Positions 46,249-58,742 of a stretch of 64,000 nucleotides of DNA are shown here, in pieces (within the stretch, counting starts at the first letter, position 1; each line of letters starts with the position of its first letter). The notes beneath the pieces were generated by a model, which did no database searches, was not told the DNA's origin, and worked only from the letters and a program-made list of their open reading frames with translations. The translations under genes and the position numbers were made by a program. This DNA is from Jaltomata sinuosa (Eukaryota > Streptophyta > Magnoliopsida > Solanales > Solanaceae), in the NCBI GenBank assembly GCA_003996215.1, contig QJPP01002925.1, positions 16,075-80,074 of the forward strand, in the 5' to 3' direction.

Positions 46249-46771
46249 CCTTTTGCAATATGATACAATTTCTGCAACCAAAAATTTCCAAACTCCCTTA
46301 TTACCACAGGCAAAAACAAAAACTAGAAAAAATGTTAACTTTTCCGCACTATTTTCCCAATCAAGAAAAGAGGTACCCATATATTTTCCAATTTAATGAT
46401 TTTTTTTCACTATTTCTTGGTCATATTTACTATATTCTCCTGATTACGTAATATGTAATCTCTCTTGAAAAGGTACATTTTGTTTGCATTTTCACTGTGT
46501 TTTCTTAAAGAACCATCACTTAACTGCCATATACTCTTACCTTCATCTACTGGTTACAGTCCAATAATGCTATGCTTCTCCCCTCTAAAAAACTCTAGAA
46601 AACAAATACAAGTAAACCCCCACCCCCACCTAGATTTGTTTAAATTTCTAGCATGGAGTGTAAAATGTAAACATATATTTCTTGAAAACCGAGTCTAGGA
46701 ATCATATAAAGAATACAAGGCATCAAATAACATGCTTCTTAAAGGATTCTTACATTCGAACTGAGTACTTA

Positions 46772-47003
46772 GGGGTCGTTTAGTAGCTAATAAAGAGGCA
46801 ACTTATTCATGTATTAATTTCTTCATAAGTTATACAACATTTGGTAGCCAACATTTGATATAGCAAATTAGAAACTCGCATAACTAATACATGTATAAGA
46901 TATGAGGGAATTTGTGTATTGTCTTATGCAGAGTAGAAGATGAAATAATTAATACCCGCATAACTAACACTTGCATAATTCTAACCAGTTACTAAACGAC
47001 CCA
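46772..47003. mobile_element. MITE with GGGTCGTTTAGTA ends
   Basis: The left end GGGGTCGTTTAGTAGC and the right end GTTACTAAACGACCC are inverted repeats of about 13 bp. The core has the ATAAnTAATAC-type words typical of such elements. It lies in the presumed 5' untranslated intron of the SOSS-B-like gene. Confidence 0.75.
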
Positions 47004-47130
47004 TTAATGACAACTATTTATCCCATGGCATTTTATCGAACATATGGAGTGCATACGCTCTCCAATATGTATTAGTAGCAATCATTATCCAAAAAGATAC
47101 TAATAATCAAGAAATAAGATTCATTTGTAC

Positions 47131-50100
47131 CTTGGAAATTGCAGATTAGGGAACTTCTTCTCTCTTTGTCCTTTATTTCTTATAGAGAAAATCAAGTAAT
47201 AATGTTGCCGTTGGACTCCAAAATTCCAGTACTAGTAAATATTATTTGGGAAACTAATTACACGCTTATACCTGATGCCCCTAAACTAATTACACATAAT
47301 GCCCATTATGTAGTTAATTACGCATACTGCTCAATTCTTATAACTTGAAAAAATGCAATGGTGCGCTTTGACTTTTGAATTACGGCTTTTTAAAATCCCC
47401 CACTCAATTACAATACGGAAAATGTACTCAGCATTCACTAATTAGTATTAGGAGAATGAAAAAAGAATATGAGAAAAAGGCAAAGAAATAAAAATTTAAA
47501 AAAAAACAGTAGATAAAAAGTAACGCAAACAATGATTTGTCAAAAGAAAAAAAGTTAATGACAATGAGAACATAAAAGATATGAAGAAATTAGCAGATGG
47601 AAAGAGAAAAAAGAATTGTTATGATAAGCGGGATCCAAAAAGTTCATTTGTCAAAATAATACATGTCTCATATAATTATAACATAGCGTATGAGATGCAT
47701 AATAAAAATATTCTATCTAATATAATGTAAGAAGGCCCTTAACTAGGTTAGGTTTAGCATGTGATATCATTATAAGCAGTACAAGTTAAAAAGGGAGACT
47801 CAACAAGATTTGAAACCTAAAGTCAAATGTTAATGCGAGGTCTTATTTCTTTTTTGAAAAATTATAAATATTTTATTCGAGGTCTATTTTTTTTTAGATT
47901 TTTGAGAACATAATTTTCTTATAATAAACTTTTTAATTTTTTATGTGACATTTTAGGTAATAGAACTTGAATCAAGAAGTAGACAACTTGATATTAAAAT
48001 TATTTTTTGATATTTCAATATAATTTTGCAATGCTTGAAACCTAACAAAAAATAAAAAGAAATAAAGAATGCACAGTATAGTTTCTTTTTTATATAAAAA
48101 AATTATTTTTCTACTTTTAAAGACGCAATATTTTTCAAAACAAATATTAACCTATAAATCTATTATAAAAATTGGGCCTCGTGTTTTTTAACAAAAAATC
48201 TTGGGCTCGAGCTCTAGAATGGAAAAAAAAAACCTTTGAGAGAGCATTTCCCTCTTTAATGATCGTTAAGTGGCACGACTCCGAATTAATCGGAGCCCAC
48301 AATACAAATATCTGAATGAGAAATTAAAAAAAATGGTTTGGGGCCTAAAGTCTTTGCTTTAGTTTCTTCCCCATCAGGCCCATCCTGAAGATAATATTAT
48401 GAAAAAATGACAGCACATATCATTTTAAGACTTTAAATTATAAGTTATACATGTACTTTTTTCTATTTACAAAATCAAGCTTTTAATTACAAGTCATACC
48501 AGTTTAGGTAAAAAGTTCTATTTTTACTGTATTTTTTTTAATATTTAATGAGAGAAAAAAATTATTTTTTTCTTAATTAATGATTAGAATATTCATTAGA
48601 AGAGAGTATAAGTGGGCAAAAAAATCTCACCAATTTTTTAAATAGAGAAAAGATCTCTTATTTCTCTCTCTCTTAATTGTCCTACCTTAATTATTGTCAC
48701 CAAGGAATATGGTTTCAAATTTGGTATCAACATAATATTAATTTATATTCTATTTATATTATTTTTTATACATTTTTTCATATAATTAATGATAGTCCAA
48801 GTACATTTCTTATTAATATTTTTTTTGTGTGTGAATGTGATATTAAATCTGGTATGAATAAAATATTAATATATATTTTGTTTGAAATTAGTTTTTATAT
48901 TCTTTCCATATACTAAATTATAATGTATATATATTTTCTATTAAAATATTTTGTATTTGAATATGGTATTAGATTTGGTATGAGTTGAATAACCAAGAAA
49001 AATCTGCTAATTGATGATAAATTATATTTATCTGAGTATCTGTTTGAATTTTAAAAGAGTAAAAAAGGAATAAATTATTGGAGAGATATGGGGATGATTG
49101 ATATCCTTATTTAATCACCAACTGTTTTTAGGGATAGTTTTTAAAATTAGTTCTAATTTATTAAAATATGGATATGTGTATTAAACTCATTGTAGTTTCC
49201 ACTTTTATTAAAATACTTTAATCCTTTTTACTGTTATGGTATAATTTGTTAAAACACTATTGGTATAAATTGAAAACTAACAAATTATAGTATGACTTGT
49301 AATAAAGAATTTTATATTGTGCATATATGTTTTTTTCTCTAATATTATTAAGGGAAAACTACACGAATTGAATTCAATTGTGAAACTATTTATTCAAAAT
49401 AGACCCAGCCCAATCTATTTGGGCTTAATGGACCAGCGGCCCAAACTATTTACCCACTTTCTCCTTTTTTTATATTTCACATGACGACAACATGATGTCA
49501 GCGTCACTGCCATGAATTAATCCTTTGTGATACTCCGTTGGTGTGTTGATACTCTATCGGTATCATATAGGATTGAGCTTAAAAAATATTGTATCTAAAT
49601 TATGACTCTTTTTTTAACTGTTTTTAAATTAAAATATTGAAGAACTGAAACATACCTCAATGATACCATGACAGTATATAGATATACTGTAATGATATCA
49701 TGAATGATTGAGTAATTTCATCGAAGAACTGAAGCAAACCTCAATGAAACATTGTTCAGTTACTCTTTGATACCATCAAAGTATATTATAATTTGATGGT
49801 ATAAAGGAGGAAGAAGTAGTCCTTCAATGAAGACACTGCCCATCTAATTTTTGATACCATCAGAGTGTATATATACTGTGATGGTATCATAGAGGGAAAA
49901 AAAGGGTGGACGTTGACGTCAGCACGTCAGCCCGCATTTTTTTTTATAGATAAATGCAATTTTAGGATAAAAAGGAGTATGAAAGTAATGGGGCATTTGA
50001 CGGTAAATAATTTTTTTTTTTGGGTATAAGTGTTCTTTTCCTTATTATTAATTAGAGATTAGGGGGTGGAGGTAGAGTATATGTTATAAATTTATCCAAT

Positions 50101-50471
50101 TTAGTAGCTTTAACTCAAGTTTTTTATATTTTGTAACAAGTTGATTAAATAAGTAAAATTAATAGATTTTCGATTCAGAAAATCAAATGGACGGTAATAA
50201 AATTCAAAAGTCGGACACATAAAGTTCAAATCTGAAATTCACATGTATAAAAAACCTGTTAGCTAATACATTTATGAGATAACAATTTTAACAACTATAT
50301 CAAATATTATTATGGAAATCATAGCCGAGTACATAGATATAGCATCATCGAAATAAAATTATAAAAAAAGAACCAAAAAAAAAATAGTAGATTAAAAGTA
50401 ACGCAAAAATTAGTATCAGGAGAACGAAAAAATTAGTATCAATAAGAAAAATGAAACCCTTCAACCAACAA
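47131..50471. other. AT-rich intergenic DNA, no gene seen
   Basis: No frame looks coding. 48700-48980 holds about three degenerate tandem copies of a 130-140 bp unit with GGTATnAAnnTGGTATGA. 49630-49890 repeats TATATACTGTnATGGTATCAT-like words, some inverted. Otherwise it is poly-A and poly-T rich. Confidence 0.5.
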
Positions 50472-51060
50472 GCTCGAGTGATCTAGTGGTAAAATAGTAC
50501 CCTGCCACAGTACATATAGCTTACTTCGATTTTCGATTGCTGCATTTTATAATTGCGTGATTTAAGAAAAACGATATTAATCAAATTTTAACAAGAGATT
50601 TGATTGGTCTATATTACTTTTTGATACTGCATAAAAGATTTCATTGTTCAAGAATTAATCAATTTTTTTTAAAAATAAACTAGCAACCTTTCAACGAAAA
50701 ATTGAAAAATTGTGTATGGTAAAATTACTGAATACTGAGTACATTTAAATACTTTCCTATTCAAGTTATAATTTTATATTTTCGTTGTGGTAATGCACTT
50801 TAGAAATTTCTATGAAAAATGTTGTATGCTTCTCACATTCACATTTATTTCAACAAGCACATTAAGATATTCTTACTGTTAATATACATAGGAAATTGGT
50901 TTTTTATTGTTGTATTTCATTAAAATATTTACCTATTCAAGTTAATGTTTCAGATCCTGTTCAAATTAATATTTCTTTGATGTTAATGCATGTGAAGGAT
51001 ATGATTTTGCTGTAAAATTTCAAATTTTCTGGTGTGCAGTTTGTATCACTTTTAAGTTTA
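50465..51060 (+). repeat. Duplicated block flanking the MADS gene, copy 1
   Basis: This block and 53388-53667 share ACCAACAAGCTCGAGTGATC, the tRNA-Gly relic, TTTATAATTGCGTGATTTAA and then AATGTTTCTTTGATGTTAAT-type sequence to ATCACTT. Copy 1 contains extra sequence (about 50585-50950) that copy 2 lacks. Within and after copy 1 (50740-51290) a 170-190 bp unit seems repeated in degenerate form. Confidence 0.7.
50472..50544 (+). pseudogene. tRNA-Gly(GCC) pseudogene, copy 1
   Basis: The stretch reads like plant tRNA-Gly with anticodon GCC (50504-50506). GATCTAGTGGTAAAATAGTA is the D-arm with A box, CCTGCCACAGTAC the anticodon arm, and a decayed T arm reads TTCGATTTTCG. The acceptor stem no longer pairs well and the variable and T regions carry changes, so it is unlikely to make a working tRNA. 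Confidence 0.72.
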
Positions 51061-51533
51061 ATTAGTTGTTAACTATTGTCTACCTAGACTTGGTAAATTT
51101 CATTAAGCACATTAGATATTTTTCTATTTTTAGTTAAATATTAAATTTATTTTCATGAATGCATTGAAGATTTTGATTTTGCTTCTTATCCATAAAATTT
51201 GAAAATTTTTGGTATGTAATTAGTGTGCCTTCAAATTATATTCATATTTTCTAGTCCCAACTATATAAAGTAAAATATTTATTGAGTAAGCTTAAATTCT
51301 AGATTTGATGTGGTTGATCAACAAAAAGATATTTTAAGCATAAAATTGATTGTGTTCCCTATTTTCACTATAATGAAAAGATCACTTTCTAATATAATAT
51401 TTGGATAGAAATTTAATCTGATGAGATTCTTGATGTATATATATAGTTGTGATATCTCCCTTCTTATAAAGTATCATTTCTTATAAAACATTTCATCAAT
51501 AATCTTTTAACCATTTTCCTTATTGATTTAGCC

Positions 51534-52051
51534 ATGGAGAATAAGAAGACTAAAGGGCGCCGAAAGATACCAATGAAAAAAATAGAAAAGCAAGACGACC
51601 TATATGGTAGCTTCTCAAAGCGCCGTACAGATTTATACAAAAAGGCTAGCGAACTTATTACAGAATGCGATGTTGATATTGGAATGATAATCTTTTCTCC
51701 TACTGATAAGCCTTTCTCATTTTTCACCCTATAGATAATGCGATTGTTTCTCGTTTTCAGAATTTCGAATTGGAACTAAGTGAAAATGCTCATCTAGTCG
51801 CGGCTCATAATCGAAATAAAGTGAACAAACTCAAAAGCAGGCTTGAAGAACTTGATACCATAGAAGAAGATGCAATTGCTAAGAAAAAATTGTATGACGA
51901 AGTGGTTGAAGCTAGGCCAAAAGGTTGGTGGGAGTCGATTGAGCAACTCAATGCATCTGAAGTGACCACGTTTGAAGCTTGGTTGGATACCCTTGTTTTT
52001 AATCTGCACAATCGTTTGAATCAATTGGAAAATGGGGCTTCGCCCTCTTAA
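51534..52051 (+). pseudogene. Type I (M-alpha, AGL62-like) MADS-box gene, one frameshift
   Basis: The first frame (ATG 51534) encodes a MADS domain from about residue 9: GRRKIPMKKIEKQDD, SFSKRRTDLYKKASELITEC and IIFSPTDKPFSF. The next frame continues HPIDNAIVSRFQNFELELSE and runs to 52051 with a helical region and KGWWESIEQLNASEV, as in M-alpha proteins, which act as DNA-binding dimers, often in female gametophyte or endosperm. The two frames are separated by a single-base indel in the T-run near 51718-51723, so the first would stop at 51734. There is no intron, as usual for type I. It may be a recent pseudogene, or one base may be a sequencing error. A TATA-like TATATATATA lies at about 51436-51445. 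Confidence 0.8.
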
Positions 52052-53387
52052 TTGGGCTGTGAAGTTTGAAACAAAATCCAAATCATAGATGAATTATCCT
52101 ATTTAGTTATCACTTACAGAGATATTGGTGAAACCCTAGAAAATTATAAATTTATGTTATTGAGATATTAATTTTTTATGTTATTTTAATGATGCTACAT
52201 CTATGTACTCTGCTATGATTTTCATAATAATATTCGATATAGTTATTAAAATTGTTAACTCATACGTGTATTATCTAGTAGGTCTCATATACATGTAGAT
52301 CTAGGATTCAAATTTTATGGGTTTGAGTTTGGGATTTATTTGCGGCCCATTCGCTTTTTGGAGTGCGAAATATATAATACCTTTTTACTTGTTTTGTGAA
52401 TTTTTAACACATACAAGATTTGAATAAAAATTATCAGATTCAAATGTATTTCTAGCATATACGCTACATCCCCCAAATCTTTAATAATATATTCAACACA
52501 ACTCTTAAACTTTATAAGTATCACATGTGATTCAATCTAGATAATGATTTTCTTATACTTATATATATTTTATAACAATAGACATATATCTTAAATGAAT
52601 TTTATTGATACTGATAAGTAAATATTTTCATAAGTTTTATTCAAGTAAAAAAAAAAAATCAGACCGATATATAAAGGTGTGTATGGTAAAATAGTTCATA
52701 TGAGAAATATTTTCCTCGTCTGTTAAAACACTATCGCAAAGTATTGTTCTTGATTCCGTCATCAATCAATCTATCACTAGATCATAGGCCACTCTATCGT
52801 TGTCTAAATTTTGATTGTTTGACGACACTCAAAATTGTATATATGGGCCTATTTATTTATGATAAATCATAGCATAAAATCATGATGTAAGCTTAAGGAG
52901 ATTTTTGGAACCTCACCCAAACTCAATTGGAGAAAGCGGAATTTGAATCTTCAATTTCGAAGTTTAGAAGTTCAAAATTATAAATGATTAAAGTTGGTTC
53001 GAAAAAGATTTGGTATTTACCTATAGGTCCGTTATTGCAATCGCGAGTCACTACGCGCTATTGCGGACCACTTGAAACTGCCATCACGGTCTTGACCACC
53101 CAACTCACTTTCATAGAGCTAAGACCCAGCTATCATCCCATGATGATCGTGGACAGGTTCATCACAATTGTGGAAAGGTCTAACACTACTAAAAATAGGT
53201 TTTTTCTGACAAAGCAAATTGGCCGACTTCGTCGGTACAATTTTACTAACCGCAAAATCAACGGTAACACACGAAAAATGCAAATAACTTTTTTCATTTT
53301 TCTAGGAAGGAACTGACAGAATCCGTCGACTGTATTCGGGCAAAAAAGCGTCTGAAGGAGTATAAATAAAGAAAACGAAAGCCTTCT
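52052..53387. other. Intergenic, transposon fragments, no gene
   Basis: No gene was seen. CACTACTAAAAATAGG at 53184, followed by GGCCGACTTCGTCGGTA, looks like one end of a CACTA-type DNA transposon, but no second end was found. 53034-53080 resembles the GCTATTGCGG-type palindromic sequence seen in the LTR elements. Confidence 0.4.
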
Positions 53388-53667
53388 ACCAACAAGCTCG
53401 AGTGATCTAGTGATAAAATAGTACCCTGCCACAGTACATAGCTCAGTTCAATTCTCGGTTGATGTATTTTATAATTGCGTGATTTAAGAAAAGCGACATT
53501 AGTCAAATTTTAATTAGTGAATGCTGAGTACATTTAAATACTTAACTATTCAAGTAGATGTTTCGTATCCTATTCAAATTAATGTTTCTTTGATGTTAAT
53601 GCATGTGAAGGATTTAATTTTGCTGTAAAATTTCAATTTTTTTTGGTATGCAATTTATATCACTTCT
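53388..53667 (+). repeat. Duplicated block flanking the MADS gene, copy 2
   Basis: It matches copy 1 (50465-51060) as described there. It is cut off at 53667, where the LTR of element D begins, in the middle of TATATCACTTCT, which continues differently in copy 1. Confidence 0.72.
53396..53466 (+). pseudogene. tRNA-Gly(GCC) pseudogene, copy 2
   Basis: This copy is 71 nucleotides, the normal length of plant tRNA-Gly, with anticodon GCC at 53428-53430. The A-box region GATCTAGTGATAAAATAGTA, the anticodon arm CCCTGCCACAGTAC and a T arm with AGTTCAATTCT are recognisable. Several stem pairs are broken and the B box departs from consensus. It is better preserved than copy 1 but still probably inactive. 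Confidence 0.75.
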
Positions 53668-54009
53668 TGTAACACCCCAAGTTTTTTGAGCTAAGATTCA
53701 GAAACCGTTCTAAGTATGTAGTGGTTTTAAGATCAATTCATACGTGTGAAAAGTGCTATGGATGAGAATTAATGTCCTAAAGAACCTCTAGCACAAGTTA
53801 AGTTGAAGCTTCTCTATCGACTAAGTTTTCGTATAACTTTATAATATGGTCAACTTCAAAAGATCATTTCTCCTATTATATGAAGGGTTACGTAGCCCAT
53901 GACCCACCAAATTAAAGATTTTTGAGTCTTCTTTCCAATGCCACCAACCGTGCATTGATTCGAGTCCCAAATAAAAGTTATACCCATTTTACTAGACACT
54001 GCTTAATCT

Positions 54010-54125
54010 GTGCGGCTGTCCGCGTGAACAAGGTATCCGCCGTGCGGTCACGCGAGGAAGGCAGTGCTACTGCCATTGCTACACGACCAGTGCTGGTCAA
54101 GGCACCATCCGCGTGGCCACGCATA
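54010..54125. repeat. GC-rich palindrome cluster in element D U3
   Basis: GCGTGGCCACGC is a perfect 12-base palindrome (about 54111-54122). Nearby are CCGCCGTGCGGTCACGCG, GCGGCTGTCCGCGTG and the imperfect palindrome GACCAGTGCTGGTC. They lie 340-460 bp into the LTR, immediately upstream of a TATA-like sequence. Confidence 0.65.
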
Positions 54126-55324
54126 CAGAAACACTACATAAGCACCCTTAGGTCATTTTTTTCCAAAAATTCTCATTCTTCTCTCTTCTTTCAAGCCCTA
54201 AGTTGGTTTTCTCTCCTCTCCTCACCCTTCAACACCAAGGTACGTTTTACTCATGTATTTCAAAGTATTTCAAATCCTTTCTAATCATTAGTTATGAATT
54301 CCTAACAAGATTCTTCACAAAAATCTTAAAGTTTTCAAGAAAAGCTAAGGCTAGGGTTTCTATCCCAAGAGTTCCTTTCCAAATCCTTCTTCTCCAAGGT
54401 ATGTTGAACAATCCTATCTCAACTAAGTGTATTAGTAGTTGATTTTCCTAAACTACGAAGTGAGATTTACAAGGATTTTTGAATGTGGATTTGTTGAACG
54501 ATTTTCGAAAGGAGAACTTACTTGAAGTTTTGAACCCTTTTTATGAAATTGCCCTTTTTGTTGCCAAATATACTTGAGAATGGAGAATTATTGTTTGAAG
54601 TATGAAATCCTAATTATATGAAAAGCTTTTTGGGGCAGATTTAAAGTCACGAAGTCATGATTCTTTTGTAAATTATTTTACTATTTAAATCTTGTCTTTT
54701 GACGGAAGAAAAAAGAATTTCTACATCCCTCAGTTTGGAAAGTATTGTTTATTAATTATGAAATTGTCAACCTTTGAGGGATATGTTAAATGTATTTAAA
54801 TCCTTTAAAATGATGGGATAAATGATGTATGAACGATGATGGCATAATATGATATGTGCAACTTCCAAGTCTTGGTATGACGATACCAATTTATGAATGC
54901 CTTAAGAATGTTAAGTGTCCCTAATGAATGTTTTGCTTAAATGTTTATGAAATGCTAAAAGATGGGCTTAAGAGAACTAGATGGTTAACCGAGAAGGTAT
55001 GAGTCGAACGGGGCTAATTACCTGAAATCGTGTTTTGCCGATGCGGGTATGATATTGTCCTGAAACATGGACAACCACTGTATGCTTGACTCGCTCAGCT
55101 GTATGTAGTATATAATGTGATTATGATCTAATGCTTCGATCCTTGCGGCAAACTTTGATTGGGGGCTCCACCGATCGAACTGTGGTAGGACCCACATAGC
55201 CCGTGGTGAAAATGATATCGGTGATACCATCTAGTTCAGAAGTAATGTTAATGAATAGTTTTTATGAAATATTTTGAATACTTGCCCCATATTTTGTTTT
55301 CTATTATGACTTACGTTACATTTC

Positions 55325-55502
55325 TATCACGACCCAGACCGCCCACCCAACCCCCGAGTGATAAAACCATCAACGACCCCGAAACTTAACCATTCTAACA
55401 ACTCAAAACCAGTGCAATAAAGATAAACTAGCATAAATATCAAATCAACTAAACTATCATAATAATATGTGGAAAATCTCTCCCTAGAACCTGAAAGTCA
55501 TC
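55325..55502 (-). repeat. Element C left LTR remnant
   Basis: After its first 50 bases it matches the right LTR from 59433, with CCGAAACTTAACCATTCTAA. It then runs straight into RNase H coding sequence at a TCATCGTA word that the right LTR also has at about 59568. The rest of the LTR and the integrase region have been deleted there. Confidence 0.75.
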
Positions 55503-57458
55503 GTAGTCCTTTGACAACTCCATCCACCTTCTCTGCCTCAGGTTCAAGTCTTTCTGAGTGAAAACATGTTGAGGACTGCGATGATCAGTGAACACCTCAC
55601 ACTTGACACCATATAGATAGTGCCTCCAAATATTGAGTGCAAATACCACCGCTGCTAACTCTAAGTCATGAGTCAGATAGTTTCTCTCATGAACCTTCAA
55701 CTGCCTAGAAGCATAGGCTATCACATTTCTATCCTGCATCTACACAACACCCAAACTAGAATGTGAAGCATCACATTAAACAATAAAGTCCTTACCTCAA
55801 CAGGCAAGGACAAAATAAGAGCCGTAGTTAGAAGTGTTTTGAGCTTTTGGAAGCTTTCCTCACACTTGTCGGACCACACAAATGGTACGTCTTTCTGAGT
55901 CAGCCTTGTCAAGTGAGTAGCAATAGATGCAAAATTCTTGACAAACCTCCGGTAGTAACTTGTGAGTCCAACAAGTCACAGAGCTAGGCCAGACCCAACT
56001 CTTGACTGCCTCAATCTTTTGAGGATCCACTATTACCCCATTTTCTGACACTACATGCCCCAAGAATGCGACTGAAGTCAACCAAAATTCACACTTGGAG
56101 AACTTTGCATAAAGATTTTGGCATCTCAATATCTCTAACATAACCCGGAGATGTTCAGCATGCTCCTCCCTACTCTTAGAGTAGATCAAAATATCGTCAA
56201 TAAAAATAATGATGAATGAATCCAAATAAGAATTAAATACCCCATTCATCAAACTCATGAATGATGTCGGCACATTAGTCAACCCAAACGACATCACTAA
56301 GAACTTGTAATGCCCATACCAAGTTCGAAACACAGTCTTAGGAATATCCTCGGGCCTAATCTTTAATTGATGGTACCCTGACCTTAAGTCGATCCTTGAG
56401 AACACAGATGAACCCTGTAACTGGTCAAATAGATCATCAATACAAGGTAAAGGGTACTTATTCCGAATGGTAACCTTGTTTAACTACCTGTAGTCTATGC
56501 ACATCCGCATACTACCATCATTTCTCTTCACAAACAGTACCGGAGCACCCCAAGGTGAAGCACTGGGATGAATAAAACCCTTGTCTAGGAGTTAGTGAAG
56601 CTGAGTCTTAAGTTTCCTTAACTCTACCGAAGCCATACGGTAAGGAGGAATAGAAATTGGGTGAGTGCCCGGCTCCATGTCAATACAGAAGTTGATATCC
56701 CTGTCCGGAGGCATACCAGGAAAGTCCACTGGAAACACCTCTCGAAACTTTGAAACAACTGGAACTGACTCAATAGATGGGGACTCCACACTATCATCCC
56801 AGACATGAGCCAAAAAGGCCAGACACCCTCTCCCCACGCGCTTCCTAGCCCGAACGAACGATATGATCTTAACTGGCTTAGGCCTGTACACACCTTCCCA
56901 CTCTAGCTTATCCTTACTTGGAATATCTAGAGCCACAGTCTTGGTGTTAAAGTTCAACACAACATGATACGGGGATAACCAAGTTATGCCCAAAATAACA
57001 TCAAAGTCAACCATATCCAGAACTACCAAGTCTACCCAAGTATGCAACCCCAAAAATACAATAGAACAATTACGATACACATGAGTCACAATCACAGATT
57101 CTCCAACCGGGGTAGAAAAATGGACAGAGGAATCAAGGATATCACAAATCAACTCCAGACCCATAGAAAAATTCACAGACATATATGAATATGTAGAACC
57201 TGGGTCAAAAAGTATCGAAGCCATCCTATCATAGACAAGAATAGTACCTGTGATCACCGCATCTGATGCCTGAGCCTCGAACCTTCTTGGAAATGCATAA
57301 CACTGAGCCCTATCATCAATCCGAGCTACTTTCTTGGCCGGCTGTGCCACACTTCTTCCCGCACCGCTATTACCCCTATCTCCTCGGCCTCTCTGAAAGT
57401 TACCTCGCCCACTCTGTGGATGACCTCTAGCATTACCGCATTTACCTGCCGAGACCAC
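55503..57458 (-). pseudogene. Ty3/gypsy Pol relic: protease, RT, RNase H part
   Basis: Starting at 57458 the minus strand encodes an aspartic protease (about 57300-56890) with ILFDPGSTYSYMS, then LGITWLSPYHVVL. The RT follows from about 56640 down to 55860, with FSRIDLRSGYHQLKI and FIIIFIDDILIYSKS, so its FIDD catalytic motif is kept. RNase H (about 55739-55503) has YASRQLKVHERNY and VFTDHRSPQHVFTQKDLNLR, then breaks off. Stops near 56592 and 56480 and frameshifts near 55880 and 55730 break it. Integrase is absent. Confidence 0.82.
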
Positions 57459-57483
57459 AGCCTTAGACGGTTGCTGAGCCTGA

Positions 57484-58742
57484 TTACCAGTCTGTCTGTG
57501 AGGGTAATCCCTCTGAAAGTGGCGGGATCACCACAATGGAAACAACCACGATTAAGTGTAGGCCTGCTGGCATATGCGTATGAAGCTCTCTAGCCTCTAG
57601 GAGCTGAAAACTGCTGATTGGCTCCCGAATGACCACCTGTAGCAGCTGGAAAAGTTGACTAAATAGGACGGGAAGAATACACCTGCTGATTGTGGCCCCT
57701 GTAGTGTGAGCCACTGAAGCTCCCATCATTTCGGGCCCTCTTGGCTAACACTTTAGCCTACCCCACCTGCTTGACCCCTTCTAGCTTCTTAACATAATCT
57801 GCTACTTTGTTGAAGCCCTTGCCTGCTGAAGTCATGTGTACATATAGGACCTGTAAGTCTGTATTCAAGCCCTTCACGAATAACCAAATCCACTCCTCCT
57901 TAGATTCCAACAACTGTGTAGCAAAATGGGACAAGGCATGAAACTTAGTCTCATAAGTAGAGATCGACATGTTACCCTATTCCAGAGCTAGGAACTCATC
58001 CTTTTTGCGATTTTTCAAAGTATGAGGCACATACTTCTCCAAAAAGAGAGCGTGAAACTGCTCCCAAGTCAGTAGGTGCAAAATAGATGACCGATATTCC
58101 ACATGAGACCTCCACCACTGCTTAGCATCACCCTGTAGCTGAAAAGTGAAAAAGTCAACCCCATGTTGTTGCACAATGCCCAACTTGTGCAGCCTCTCAA
58201 AATAATCCAATATGAATTCGTAAGCATCTTCCTTTCAGTGCCCTAAAATGTAGGAGGTTTCAGCTTGAGAAACTTGGTTAGTATCTCATGTTCATTCCCT
58301 GTCATTACCGGACCTAGAATTGGCCTGATGAAATTACCAGTGCCTGAAGCTGCATCCATTCTAGGAGCTGTAGCAACTGCTGTCTGAGTACCCAAAACCT
58401 GATCTGTAACACCCACGGGGGTAGCTCTGGCACCAACCAAACCACTCAAAAAGGATCACACCTGCTGAAATGCTTTGGGTGTGATAGGGGGAAGGCCTAC
58501 ACCTCCTGCCGGTGCTGCCTCTGCCTGCTCTACGCCCTCCTCAATCACAACCTCGACCTCCTCTTTGACCTGATCCTGGGTGGGGGAGGGGTTGCCTCGC
58601 ATGCTCCTGCAGCTGCCTGAGCTTCAACCCTAGCGGGTGTGGCTCTACGTCGACCTCTGCCCCTAACCCTGCCTCTACCTCTGATAGTCGAGCCCGCTGC
58701 TGGGACCGCTGGTCTTGCTCCATTGTTCCTTGTGTTAACCAT
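57484..58742 (-). pseudogene. Ty3/gypsy Gag relic with zinc knuckle
   Basis: From ATG 58742 the frame begins MVNTRNNGARP and is arginine- and glycine-rich. A frameshift near 58550-58600, a break near 58455, another near 58225 and a stop near 57973 divide it. The capsid-like part (58210-57758) has FTFQLQGDAKQWWRSHVEYR and FLEKYVPHTLKNRKKDEFL. A CCHC-like knuckle (CFHCGDP) lies near 57555-57515 and is itself split by an indel with its last cysteine lost. It is inactive. Confidence 0.8.

Noticed and set aside
53396..53466. Functional tRNA-Gly gene
   Set aside because: Several stem pairs and the B box are degraded, and the sister copy at 50472 is equally decayed.
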